Source: Larix kaempferi (taxonomy: Eukaryota; Streptophyta; Pinopsida; Pinales; Pinaceae). Taken from it: a stretch of 64,000 nt of DNA. Location: positions 8,202,001 to 8,266,000 of the forward strand of contig BSBM01000461.1 in NCBI GenBank assembly GCA_027924585.1, given 5' to 3'. The position numbers and the translations under genes are program-made. Below the pieces are notes generated by a model that saw only the letters and a program-made list of their open reading frames with translations, ran no database searches and was not told the DNA's origin. Positions 7,769 through 18,388 of the stretch are shown one piece after another. Numbering within the stretch: the stretch's first letter is position 1; each line of letters begins with the position of its first letter.

Positions 7769-9761
7769 ATCCTCCATCCTTAGGAAGCAATGGTCTCCAT
7801 TGCGTTAAATCCCTTATCATATGTCGAGCTGTGTGTCGAGTTGAGCTCTTGGTGTGACATTTGCTGAAGTGGAAAGATTGCCTTACTTTGACATCTTCAG
7901 AGGGTAGTAATTGTTGTTGATGGATGCGCTGGAGCTGTTCAACAGTTTTGGTTGTTGTGGTATCCTTGGTATGCACCAGTGTGGATGGTTTCTTTTTGGA
8001 GGGGCCCCTTGAATGCGTGGCCTTGCACTGTAGAGGTACCCGAATAGGCGATGCTGCACTAACTTTGTGTTTTTCTTGTTTCTGCTGAGTAGAAGGATAA
8101 TCTGCAGAGGTTGTGGATGTCTCCGCGATCTGATGTTCACCTTTAGTGGCAATTGCGAATAGGGAAAATTTCCCAGTGTGGGAGATTATCTTTCTTCCCT
8201 GCTCGTTTGGGGTAGGTGCAACTATCTCTGGTATCCGATAGAGTTGTCCTCCCAAAGTGACAATGACACTGCGAGGTCGTGATTCATATACAGCATGACG
8301 CTTCCACATATATGGTTGTCCTAAAAGAACATCACATACTTCAAGTGGGGCCACATCACACAATACCTCATCTTTGAAGGGCTTGATGCCATATGGCAGG
8401 CGACATTGGTGACTGACACGGATCCTTCATCCTTGGCTTAGCCATCCAATGGTGTATGGTTGTGGGTGTGGCGTTATTGGTAGCTCCAATCTCTTGATGA
8501 CTTCTTCTGAGATCAGGTTCTTCTGGCTGCCGCTGTCCACAACAAAGTGTAGGGGAATTCCCTTCACCCACATCTGTGAGTGGAAAAGGCGCTCCTCTGC
8601 CTCCGACTCTTCAGGCTCCTCTGGCTGAATCTGTGTGGTGGCAACAACGGCACTGGGTTCTGCATCAATGATCTGCTTCCCTTTTTGCGCGGCTGTGAAA
8701 TTAGGTTCCGAGTCAGAATCGAAACTGGGATCTGATTCTGAAGCTTTGATCTCAGCCACCAATGACTGTTTTGAGCGACAATCATCAGTGTTGTGCCAGG
8801 GGCTTTTGTGGAACTCGCACCACTTCCCGGTGTCCTTCTTTGTCTTTTCTTTACCCTTCTTCGCCTGTGGTTGGGACTGGTTTTCCTTTTCTTGCCCTGT
8901 GCTCTGCGAGCCAGAGTTTCCCTTGCCCTGCTTCTGCGCAGGTCCGAAGTCACGCTTGTTCTTTTGCTGAAATTTCTGCTCAATTTTGACAGCATATCGA
9001 TAGGCGGATCCGAGTGAAGAGATTTCCAGGAAATCCATCTCTATTCGGATGTATCGGTGTAGGCCACTGCGATATTTCAGTACTAGGTGCCGCTCGGAGT
9101 CCTTGATACCCAGCTTTGTGCGCAAGGTATGAAATTTGTTGGTGTACTCCGACACCGTTTGGTCCCTCTCTTGATGCAGAATGGTCCATTTTGTGTACTG
9201 GTCATCATAGTTTCCAACAGGGTAATATTGTTCTTTGACGGCATCTATAAAAGAGGCCCAAGTGGGATTGGAATATTCAAACAATCCAGACTCGTCTGAC
9301 GAGTTTTGCTCACAATAAGTTTCCCACCAATTTTTGACATGGGGGACGGCCTTAAGGAGCGCAAAGATGATCTTTTCCCTGTCGGAAAATTTGTGGACAG
9401 AGAAATACCCTTCTAGTAGATTCAACCATTTATCTAGAGCATCGGCATCGATTTGGCCTTCAAATAAAGGGATATCAAAATTAACTTGTACCTTGAAGGG
9501 AGTCGTATCTCCGAAATGGCTGCTCGTTGAGGGTGCAATTGCCGCTGTTGGCATGCGTTGAAGGATTTGGGCGAAATTATCCATCATCTCGTTCCTCTGT
9601 CGCGCGAGGGCTTCCTCGAGCAACAACTTGATAGGATCTACTGCTCCGTCGTCTCTCTTTTCTTCCGCCATAGGAGGCCGTTTGGGGCGGCGAGAGTGGT
9701 CTTCCCCAAGTGAAACTAGTTCGAGACCCAACTCTCTGTATCCTGACCTCGTTGGGGACAT
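7599..9761 (-). pseudogene. gag-pro: Gag-protease, copy C4, broken by a nonsense codon
   Basis: A CGA-to-TGA change at 8429-8427 stops the frame at residue 445, about 35 residues after the protease DSG. The product would keep all of Gag and the knuckle but only the first part of the protease. The change is at a CpG, the type expected from deamination of methylated cytosine. The rest of the frame stays open down to an early stop at 7599 in LTR3. From this copy onward residue 447 would be Ile, and the silent C at the position equivalent to 684 is G. Confidence 0.85.
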
Positions 9762-9802
9762 GCACCGAGAAACAATCAAAGAGCAGACCGCTCTGATACC
9801 AC

Positions 9803-10423
9803 TGATCCGGATTTATGTGGGAACGAAACAAAAGATAGCATATACAGAATCATATACATAGATATATTGCAAATAACACAGTGATACAGTAAACACATAT
9901 TCTATTAAATAGCGGAAATAGAATAGACTGTAAAATACAATAGCTAGAATGGTGGTAGCTATCTCTGAGAAGAGATGTGGCCGCTATGCTCATTCGTGCC
10001 AAGATGAATACAAAGAGAGGCCGAAAGGGCCTATTTATCATAAGCATGAGGGAAAGAATCCCAAACATCCAAAAACCTAACCCTAGGAGATGAAGCGCCA
10101 AAAGTCATGTGGGCCCCGTTTGGGTAAGTTAGTACATCAACTTCCCGGGGTCGTAACTTTTGCATGCGATCTCCGTTTGGGGCGCTCGGTAGCCCGTTGG
10201 AAAGGTCTATCCGAGATTTACAACTTTCGACTGGGCCCAAATGCATGCCGAAGGCAACCATTTGGTCCCCCAAATCGCCAAAAAATGTCGTTTAGGGCCT
10301 CAAAATGGCTCCGGAAGTTCAGGACCCGAAAAACTGCTAAAAATAATAATTTATCAAAATTGCCAGAAGACTGTTTTGAGCCAGTTGGAAGAGGTGGGCC
10401 GCCACCGATATCCACCTGGATCA
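9803..10423 (-). mobile_element. LTR4
   Basis: The primer-binding site is at 9790-9801 and the purine tract at 10424-10436. The U3 hairpin (10233-10269) is consensus. The only variant seen is A at 10346, shared with LTR5 (13001), which marks these two neighbours as closely related. Confidence 0.9.
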
Positions 10424-12416
10424 ATCCTCCATCCTTAGGAAGCAATGGTCTCCATTGCGTTAAATCCCTTATCATATGTCGAGCTGTGTGTCGAGTTGAG
10501 CTCTTGGTGTGACATTTGCTGAAGTGGAAAGATTGCCTTACTTTGACATCTTCAGAGGGTAGTAATTGTTGTTGATGGATGCGCTGGAGCTGTTCAACAG
10601 TTTTGGTTGTTGTGGTATCCTTGGTATGCACCAGTGTGGATGGTTTCTTTTTGGAGGGGCCCCTTGAATGCGTGGCCTTGCACTGTAGAGGTACCCGAAT
10701 AGGCGATGCTGCACTAACTTTGTGTTTTTCTTGTTTCTGCTGAGTAGAAGGATAATCTGCAGAGGTTGTGGATGTCTCCACGATCTGATGTTCACCTTTA
10801 GTGGCAATTGCGAATAGGGAAAATTTCCCAGTGTGGGAGATTATCTTTCTTCCCTGCTCGTTTGGGGTAGGTGCAACTATCTCTGGCATCCGATAGAGTT
10901 GTCCTCCCAAAGTGACAATGACACTGCGAGGTCGTGATTCATATACAGCATGACGCTTCCACATATATGGTTGTCCTAAAAGAACATCACATACTTCAAG
11001 TGGGGCCACATCACACAATACCTCATCTTTGAAGGGCTTGATGCCATATGGCAGGCGACATTGGTGACTGACACGGATCCTTCGTCCTTGGCTTAGCCAT
11101 CCAATGGTGTATGGTTGTGGGTGTGGCGTTATTGGTAGCTCCAATCTCTTGATGACTTCTTCTGAGATCAGGTTCTTCTGGCTGCCGCTGTCCACAACAA
11201 AGTGTAGGGGAATTCCCTTCACCCACATCTGTGAGTGGAAAAGGCGCTCCTCTGCCTCCGACTCTTCAGGCTCCTCTGGCTGAATCTGTGTGGTGGCAAC
11301 AACGGCACTGGGTTCTGCATCAATGATCTGCTTCCCTTTTTGCGCGGCTGTGAAATTAGGTTCCGAGTCAGAATCGAAACTGGGATCTGATTCTGAAGCT
11401 TTGATCTCAGCCACCAATGACTGTTTTGAGCGACAATCATCAGTGTTGTGCCAGGGGCTTTTGTGGAACTCGCACCACTTCCCGGTGTCCTTCTTTGTCT
11501 TTTCTTTACCCTTCTTCGCCTGTGGTTGGGACTGGTTTTCCTTTTCTTGCCCCGTGCTCTGCGAGCCAGAGTTTCCCTTGCCCTGCTTCTGCGCAGGTCC
11601 GAAGTCACGCTTGTTCTTTTGCTGAAATTTCTGCTCAATTTTGACAGCATATCGATAGGCGGATCCGAGTGAAGAGATTTCCAGGAAATCCATCTCTATT
11701 CGGATGTATCGGTGTAGGCCACTGCGATATTTCAGTACTAGGTGCCGCTCGGAGTCCTTGATACCCAGCTTTGTGCGCAAGGTATGAAATTTGTTGGTGT
11801 ACTCCGACACCGTTTGGTCCCTCTCTTGATGCAGAATGGTCCATTTTGTGTACTGGTCATCATAGTTTCCAACAGGGTAATATTGTTCTTTGACGGCATC
11901 TATAAAAGAGGCCCAAGTGGGATTGGAATATTCAAACAATCCAGACTCGTCTGACGAGTTTTGCTCACAATAAGTTTCCCACCAATTTTTGACATGGGGG
12001 ACGGCCTTAAGGAGCGCAAAGATGATCTTTTCCCTGTCGGAAAATTTGTGGACAGAGAAATACCCTTCTAGTAGATTCAACCATTTATCTAGAGCATCGG
12101 CATCGATTTGGCCTTCAAATAAAGGGATATCAAAATTAACTTGTACCTTGAAGGGAGTCGTATCTCCGAAATGGCTGCTCGTTGAGGGTGCAATTGCCGC
12201 TGTTGGCATGCGTTGAAGGATTTGGGCGAAATTATCCATCATCTCGTTCCTCTGTCGCGCGAGGGCTTCCTCGAGCAACAACTTGATAGGATCTACTGCT
12301 CCGTCGTCTCTCTTTTCTTCCGCCATAGGAAGCCGTTTGGGGCGGCGAGAGTGGTCTTCCCCAAGCGAAACTAGTTCGAGACCCAACTCTCTGTATCCTG
12401 ACCTCGTTGGGGACAT
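10218..12416 (-). CDS. gag-pro: Gag-protease polyprotein, copy C5
   Basis: Open over 732 codons. It differs from the array consensus by Leu29 (for Pro, just before the second ATG at 12326), Met510 (for Ile, shared with C6, C8, C10, C11, C12 and C15) and Val546 (for Ala). The knuckle cysteines and histidines and the protease DSG are intact. A silent change at 12366 is also private to this copy. Confidence 0.86.
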   Translation of the reverse strand: MSPTRSGYRELGLELVSLGEDHSRRPKRLPMAEEKRDDGAVDPIKLLLEEALARQRNEMMDNFAQILQRMPTAAIAPSTSSHFGDTTPFKVQVNFDIPLFEGQIDADALDKWLNLLEGYFSVHKFSDREKIIFALLKAVPHVKNWWETYCEQNSSDESGLFEYSNPTWASFIDAVKEQYYPVGNYDDQYTKWTILHQERDQTVSEYTNKFHTLRTKLGIKDSERHLVLKYRSGLHRYIRIEMDFLEISSLGSAYRYAVKIEQKFQQKNKRDFGPAQKQGKGNSGSQSTGQEKENQSQPQAKKGKEKTKKDTGKWCEFHKSPWHNTDDCRSKQSLVAEIKASESDPSFDSDSEPNFTAAQKGKQIIDAEPSAVVATTQIQPEEPEESEAEERLFHSQMWVKGIPLHFVVDSGSQKNLISEEVIKRLELPITPHPQPYTIGWLSQGRRIRVSHQCRLPYGIKPFKDEVLCDVAPLEVCDVLLGQPYMWKRHAVYESRPRSVIVTLGGQLYRMPEIVAPTPNEQGRKIISHTGKFSLFAIATKGEHQIVETSTTSADYPSTQQKQEKHKVSAASPIRVPLQCKATHSRGPSKKKPSTLVHTKDTTTTKTVEQLQRIHQQQLLPSEDVKVRQSFHFSKCHTKSSTRHTARHMIRDLTQWRPLLPKDGGLIQVDIGGGPPLPTGSKQSSGNFDKLLFLAVFRVLNFRSHFEALNDIFWRFGGPNGCLRHAFGPSRKL

Positions 12417-12457
12417 GCACCGAGAAACAATCAAAGAGCAGACCGCTCTGATACCAC

Positions 12458-13078
12458 TGATCCGGATTTATGTGGGAACGAAACAAAAGATAGCATATAC
12501 AGAATCATATACATAGATATATTGCAAATAACACAGTGATACAGTAAACACATATTCTATTAAATAGCGGAAATAGAATAGACTGTAAAATACAATAGCT
12601 AGAATGGTGGTAGCTATCTCTGAGAAGAGATGTGGCCGCTATGCTCATTCGTGCCAAGATGAATACAAAGAGAGGCCGAAAGGGCCTATTTATCATAAGC
12701 ATGAGGGAAAGAATCCCAAACATCCAAAAACCTAACCCTAGGAGATGAAGCGCCAAAAGTCATGTGGGCCCCGTTTGGGTAAGTTAGTACATCAACTTCC
12801 CGGGGTCGTAACTTTTGCATGCGATCTCCGTTTGGGGCGCTCGGTAGCCCGTTGGAAAGGTCTATCCGAGATTTACAACTTTCGACTGGGCCCAAATGCA
12901 TGTCGAAGGCAACCATTTGGTCCCCCAAATCGCCAAAAAATGTCGTTTAGGGCCTCAAAATGGCTCCGGAAGTTCAGGACCCGAAAAACTGCTAAAAATA
13001 ATAATTTATCAAAATTGCCAGAAGACTGTTTTGAGCCAGTTGGAAGAGGTGGGCCGCCACCGATATCCACCTGGATCA
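12458..13078 (-). mobile_element. LTR5
   Basis: The primer-binding site is at 12445-12456 and the purine tract at 13079-13091. The U3 hairpin (12888-12924) has T at 12903, replacing a C-G pair of the inner stem with T-G. A at 13001 is shared with LTR4. Confidence 0.9.
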
Positions 13079-15071
13079 ATCCTCCATCCTTAGGAAGCAA
13101 TGGTCTCCATTGCGTTAAATCCCTTATCATATGTCGAGCTGTGTGTCGAGTTGAGCTCTTGGTGTGACATTTGCTGAAGTGGAAAGATTGCCTTACTTTG
13201 ACATCTTCAGAGGGTAGTAATTGTTGTTGATGGATGCGCTGGAGCTGTTCAACAGTTTTGGTTGTTGTGGTATCCTTGGTATGCACCAGTGTGGATGGTT
13301 TCTTTTTGGAGGGGCCCCTTGAATGCGTGGCCTTGCACTGTAGAGGTACCCGAATAGGCGATGCTGCACTAACTTTGTGTTTTTCTTGTTTCTGCTGAGT
13401 AGAAGGATAATCTGCAGAGGTTGTGGATGTCTCCGCGATCTGATGTTCACCTTTAGTGGCAATTGCGAATAGGGAAAATTTCCCAGTGTGGGAGATTATC
13501 TTTCTTCCCTGCTCGTTTGGGGTAGGTGCAACTATCTCTGGCATCCGATAGAGTTGTCCTCCCAAAGTGACAATGACACTGCGAGGTCGTGATTCATATA
13601 CAGCATGACGCTTCCACATATATGGTTGTCCTAAAAGAACATCACATACTTCAAGTGGGGCCACATCACACAATACCTCATCTTTGAAGGGCTTGATGCC
13701 ATATGGCAGGCGACATTGGTGACTGACACGGATCCTTCGTCCTTGGCTTAGCCATCCAATGGTGTATGGTTGTGGGTGTGGCGTTATTGGTAGCTCCAAT
13801 CTCTTGATGACTTCTTCTGAGATCAGGTTCTTCTGGCTGCCGCTGTCCACAACAAAGTGTAGGGGAATTCCCTTCACCCACATCTGTGAGTGGAAAAGGC
13901 GCTCCTCTGCCTCCGACTCTTCAGGCTCCTCTGGCTGAATCTGTGTGGTGGCAACAACGGCACTGGGTTCTGCATCAATGATCTGCTTCCCTTTTTGCGC
14001 GGCTGTGAAATTAGGTTCCGAGTCAGAATCGAAACTGGGATCTGATTCTGAAGCTTTGATCTCAGCCACCAATGACTGTTTTGAGCGACAATCATCAGTG
14101 TTGTGCCAGGGGCTTTTGTGGAACTCGCACCACTTCCCGGTGTCCTTCTTTGTCTTTTCTTTACCCTTCTTCGCCTGTGGTTGGGACTGGTTTTCCTTTT
14201 CTTGCCCCGTGCTCTGCGAGCCAGAGTTTCCCTTGCCCTGCTTCTGCGCAGGTCCGAAGTCACGCTTGTTCTTTTGCTGAAATTTCTGCTCAATTTTGAC
14301 AGCATATCGATAGGCGGATCCGAGTGAAGAGATTTCCAGGAAATCCATCTCTATTCGGATGTATCGGTGTAGGCCACTGCGATATTTCAGTACTAGGTGC
14401 CGCTCGGAGTCCTTGATACCCAGCTTTGTGCGCAAGGTATGAAATTTGTTGGTGTACTCCGACACCGTTTGGTCCCTCTCTTGATGCAGAATGGTCCATT
14501 TTGTGTACTGGTCATCATAGTTTCCAACAGGGTAATATTGTTCTTTGACGGCATCTATAAAAGAGGCCCAAGTGGGATTGGAATATTCAAACAATCCAGA
14601 CTCGTCTGACGAGTTTTGCTCACAATAAGTTTCCCACCAATTTTTGACATGGGGGACGGCCTTAAGGAGCGCAAAGATGATCTTTTCCCTGTCGGAAAAT
14701 TTGTGGACAGAGAAATACCCTTCTAGTAGATTCAACCATTTATCTAGAGCATCGGCATCGATTTGGCCTTCAAATAAAGGGATATCAAAATTAACTTGTA
14801 CCTTGAAGGGAGTCGTATCTCCGAAATGGCTGCTCGTTGAGGGTGCAATTGCCGCTGTTGGCATGCGTTGAAGGATTTGGGCGAAATTATCCATCATCTC
14901 GTTCCTCTGTCGCGCGAGGGCTTCCTCGAGCAACAACTTGATAGGATCTACTGCTCCGTCGTCTCTCTTTTCTTCCGCCATAGGAGGCCGTTTGGGGCGG
15001 CGAGAGTGGTCTTCCCCAAGTGAAACTAGTTCGAGACCCAACTCTCTGTATCCTGACCTCGTTGGGGACAT
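12873..15071 (-). CDS. gag-pro: Gag-protease polyprotein, copy C6
   Basis: Open over 732 codons. The only amino-acid difference from the array consensus is Met510, shared with C5, so C5 and C6 and their LTRs (LTR4, LTR5) look like a recent local duplication. All knuckle and protease active-site residues are present. Confidence 0.87.
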   Translation of the reverse strand: MSPTRSGYRELGLELVSLGEDHSRRPKRPPMAEEKRDDGAVDPIKLLLEEALARQRNEMMDNFAQILQRMPTAAIAPSTSSHFGDTTPFKVQVNFDIPLFEGQIDADALDKWLNLLEGYFSVHKFSDREKIIFALLKAVPHVKNWWETYCEQNSSDESGLFEYSNPTWASFIDAVKEQYYPVGNYDDQYTKWTILHQERDQTVSEYTNKFHTLRTKLGIKDSERHLVLKYRSGLHRYIRIEMDFLEISSLGSAYRYAVKIEQKFQQKNKRDFGPAQKQGKGNSGSQSTGQEKENQSQPQAKKGKEKTKKDTGKWCEFHKSPWHNTDDCRSKQSLVAEIKASESDPSFDSDSEPNFTAAQKGKQIIDAEPSAVVATTQIQPEEPEESEAEERLFHSQMWVKGIPLHFVVDSGSQKNLISEEVIKRLELPITPHPQPYTIGWLSQGRRIRVSHQCRLPYGIKPFKDEVLCDVAPLEVCDVLLGQPYMWKRHAVYESRPRSVIVTLGGQLYRMPEIVAPTPNEQGRKIISHTGKFSLFAIATKGEHQIAETSTTSADYPSTQQKQEKHKVSAASPIRVPLQCKATHSRGPSKKKPSTLVHTKDTTTTKTVEQLQRIHQQQLLPSEDVKVRQSFHFSKCHTKSSTRHTARHMIRDLTQWRPLLPKDGGLIQVDIGGGPPLPTGSKQSSGNFDKLLFLAVFRVLNFRSHFEALNDIFWRFGGPNGCLRHAFGPSRKL

Positions 15072-15112
15072 GCACCGAGAAACAATCAAAGAGCAGACCG
15101 CTCTGATACCAC

Positions 15113-15733
15113 TGATCCGGATTTATGTGGGAACGAAACAAAAGATAGCATATACAGAATCATATACATAGATATATTGCAAATAACACAGTGATACAGT
15201 AAACACATATTCTATTAAATAGCGGAAATAGAATAGACTGTAAAATACAATAGCTAGAATGGTGGTAGCTATCTCTGAGAAGAGATGTGGCCGCTATGCT
15301 CATTCGTGCCAAGATGAATACAAAGAGAGGCCGAAAGGGCCTATTTATCATAAGCATGAGGGAAAGAATCCCAAACATCCAAAAACCTAACCCTAGGAGA
15401 TGAAGCGCCAAAAGTCATGTGGGCCCCGTTTGGGTAAGTTAGTACATCAACTTCCCGGGGTCGTAACTTTTGCATGCGATCTCCGTTTGGGGCGCTCGGT
15501 AGCCCGTTGGAAAGGTCTATCCGAGATTTACAACTTTCGACTGGGCCCAAATGCATGCCGAAGGCAACCAATTGGTCCCCCAAATCGCCAAAAAATGTCG
15601 TTTAGGGCCTCAAAATGGCTCCGGAAGTTCAGGACCCGAAAAACTGCTAAAAATAGTAATTTATCAAAATTGCCAGAAGACTGTTTTGAGCCAGTTGGAA
15701 GAGGTGGGCCGCCACCGATATCCACCTGGATCA
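15113..15733 (-). mobile_element. LTR6
   Basis: The primer-binding site is at 15100-15111 and the purine tract at 15734-15746. The only variant seen is in the U3 hairpin (15543-15579): A at 15571 in the right arm breaks one outer-stem pair. It changes codon 719 of C7 to Ile. Confidence 0.9.
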
Positions 15734-17726
15734 ATCCTCCATCCTTAGGAAGCAATGGTCTCCATTGCGTTAAATCCCTTATCATATGTCGAGCTGTGTG
15801 TCGAGTTGAGCTCTTGGTGTGACATTTGCTGAAGTGGAAAGATTGCCTTACTTTGACATCTTCAGAGGGTAGTAATTGTTGTTGATGGATGCGCTGGAGC
15901 TGTTCAACAGTTTTGGTTGTTGTGGTATCCTTGGTATGCACCAGTGTGGATGGTTTCTTTTTGGAGGGGCCCCTTGAATGCGTGGCCTTGCAATGTAGAG
16001 GTACCCGAATAGGCGATGCTGCACTAACTTTGTGTTTTTCTTGTTTCTGCTGAGTAGAAGGATAATCTGCAGAGGTTGTGGATGTCTCCGCGATCTGATG
16101 TTCACCTTTAGTGGCAATTGCGAATAGGGAAAATTTACCAGTGTGGGAGATTATCTTTCTTCCCTGCTCGTTTGGGGTAGGTGCAACTATCTCTGGTATC
16201 CGATAGAGTTGTCCTCCCAAAGTGACAATGACACTGCGAGGTCGTGATTCATATACAGCATGACGCTTCCACATATATGGTTGTCCTAAAAGAACATCAC
16301 ATACTTCAAGTGGGGCCACATCACACAATACCTCATCTTTGAAGGGCTTGATGCCATATGGCAGGCGACATTGGTGACTGACACGGATCCTTCGTCCTTG
16401 GCTTAGCCATCCAATGGTGTATGGTTGTGGGTGTGGCGTTATTGGTAGCTCCAATCTCTTGATGACTTCTTCTGAGATCAGGTTCTTCTGGCTGCCGCTG
16501 TCCACAACAAAGTGTAGGGGAATTCCCTTCACCCACATCTGTGAGTGGAAAAGGCGCTCCTCTGCCTCCGACTCTTCAGGCTCCTCTGGCTGAATCTGTG
16601 TGGTGGCAACAACGGCACTGGGTTCTGCATCAATGATCTGCTTCCCTTTTTGCGCGGCTGTGAAATTAGGTTCCGAGTCAGAATCGAAACTGGGATCTGA
16701 TTCTGAAGCTTTGATCTCAGCCACCAATGACTGTTTTGAGCGACAATCATCAGTGTTGTGCCAGGGGCTTTTGTGGAACTCGCACCACTTCCCGGTGTCC
16801 TTCTTTGTCTTTTCTTTACCCTTCTTCGCCTGTGGTTGGGACTGGTTTTCCTTTTCTTGCCCCGTGCTCTGCGAGCCAGAGTTTCCCTTGCCCTGCTTCT
16901 GCGCAGGTCCGAAGTCACGCTTGTTCTTTTGCTGAAATTTCTGCTCAATTTTGACAGCATATCGATAGGCGGATCCGAGTGAAGAGATTTCCAGGAAATC
17001 CATCTCTATTCGGATGTATCGGTGTAGGCCACTGCGATATTTCAGTACTAGGTGCCGCTCGGAGTCCTTGATACCCAGCTTTGTGCGCAAGGTATGAAAT
17101 TTGTTGGTGTACTCCGACACCGTTTGGTCCCTCTCTTGATGCAGAATGGTCCATTTTGTGTACTGGTCATCATAGTTTCCAACAGGGTAATATTGTTCTT
17201 TGACGGCATCTATAAAAGAGGCCCAAGTGGGATTGGAATATTCAAACAATCCAGACTCGTCTGACGAGTTTTGCTCACAATAAGTTTCCCACCAATTTTT
17301 GACATGGGGGACGGCCTTAAGGAGCGCAAAGATGATCTTTTCCCTGTCGGAAAATTTGTGGACAGAGAAATACCCTTCTAGTAGATTCAACCATTTATCT
17401 AGAGCATCGGCATCGATTTGGCCTTCAAATAAAGGGATATCAAAATTAACTTGTACCTTGAAGGGAGTCGTATCTCCGAAATGGCTGCTCGTTGAGGGTG
17501 CAATTGCCGCTGTTGGCATGCGTTGAAGGATTTGGGCGAAATTATCCATCATCTCGTTCCTCTGTCGCGCGAGGGCTTCCTCGAGCAACAACTTGATAGG
17601 ATCTACTGCTCCGTCGTCTCTCTTTTCTTCCGCCATAGGAGGCCGTTTGGGGCGGCGAGAGTGGTCTTCCCCAAGTGAAACTAGTTCGAGACCCAACTCT
17701 CTGTATCCTGACCTCGTTGGGGACAT
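15528..17726 (-). CDS. gag-pro: Gag-protease polyprotein, copy C7
   Basis: Open over 732 codons. Private changes are His578 (for Gln) in the linker after the protease and Ile719 in the LTR-encoded tail; residue 510 is Ile. A silent change lies at 16138. Gag, knuckle and protease domains are unaltered. Confidence 0.86.
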   Translation of the reverse strand: MSPTRSGYRELGLELVSLGEDHSRRPKRPPMAEEKRDDGAVDPIKLLLEEALARQRNEMMDNFAQILQRMPTAAIAPSTSSHFGDTTPFKVQVNFDIPLFEGQIDADALDKWLNLLEGYFSVHKFSDREKIIFALLKAVPHVKNWWETYCEQNSSDESGLFEYSNPTWASFIDAVKEQYYPVGNYDDQYTKWTILHQERDQTVSEYTNKFHTLRTKLGIKDSERHLVLKYRSGLHRYIRIEMDFLEISSLGSAYRYAVKIEQKFQQKNKRDFGPAQKQGKGNSGSQSTGQEKENQSQPQAKKGKEKTKKDTGKWCEFHKSPWHNTDDCRSKQSLVAEIKASESDPSFDSDSEPNFTAAQKGKQIIDAEPSAVVATTQIQPEEPEESEAEERLFHSQMWVKGIPLHFVVDSGSQKNLISEEVIKRLELPITPHPQPYTIGWLSQGRRIRVSHQCRLPYGIKPFKDEVLCDVAPLEVCDVLLGQPYMWKRHAVYESRPRSVIVTLGGQLYRIPEIVAPTPNEQGRKIISHTGKFSLFAIATKGEHQIAETSTTSADYPSTQQKQEKHKVSAASPIRVPLHCKATHSRGPSKKKPSTLVHTKDTTTTKTVEQLQRIHQQQLLPSEDVKVRQSFHFSKCHTKSSTRHTARHMIRDLTQWRPLLPKDGGLIQVDIGGGPPLPTGSKQSSGNFDKLLFLAVFRVLNFRSHFEALNDIFWRFGGPIGCLRHAFGPSRKL

Positions 17727-17767
17727 GCACCGAGAAACAATCAAAGAGCAGACCGCTCTGATACCAC

Positions 17768-18388
17768 TGATCCGGATTTATGTGGGAACGAAACAAAAGA
17801 TAGCATATACAGAATCATATACATAGATATATTGCAAATAACACAGTGATACAGTAAACACATATTCTATTAAATAGCGGAAATAGAATAGACTGTAAAA
17901 TACAATAGCTAGAATGGTGGTAGCTATCTCTGAGAAGAGATGTGGCCGCTATGCTCATTCGTGCCAAGATGAATACAAAGAGAGGCCGAAAGGGCCTATT
18001 TATCATAAGCATGAGGGAAAGAATCCCAAACATCCAAAAACCTAACCCTAGGAGATGAAGCGCCAAAAGTCATGTGGGCCCCGTTTGGGTAAGTTAGTAC
18101 ATCAACTTCCCGGGGTCGTAACTTTTGCATGCGATCTCCGTTTTGGGCGCTCGGTAGCCCGTTGGAAAGGTCTATCCGATATTTACAACTTTCGACTGGG
18201 CCCAAATGCATGCCGAAGGCATCCATTTGGTCCCCCAAATCGCCAAAAAATGTCGTTTAGGGCCTCAAAATGGCTCCGGAAGTTCAGGACCCGAAAAACT
18301 GCTAAAAATAGTAATTTATCAAAATTGCCAGAAGACTGTTTTGAGCCAGTTGGAAGAGGTGGGCCGCCACCGATATCCACCTGGATCA
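17768..18388 (-). mobile_element. LTR7
   Basis: The primer-binding site is at 17755-17766 and the purine tract at 18389-18401. The U3 hairpin (18198-18234) has T at 18222, which adds a base pair to the inner stem. This and T at 18144 are both shared with LTR10, three units away. T at 18180 is private. Confidence 0.9.
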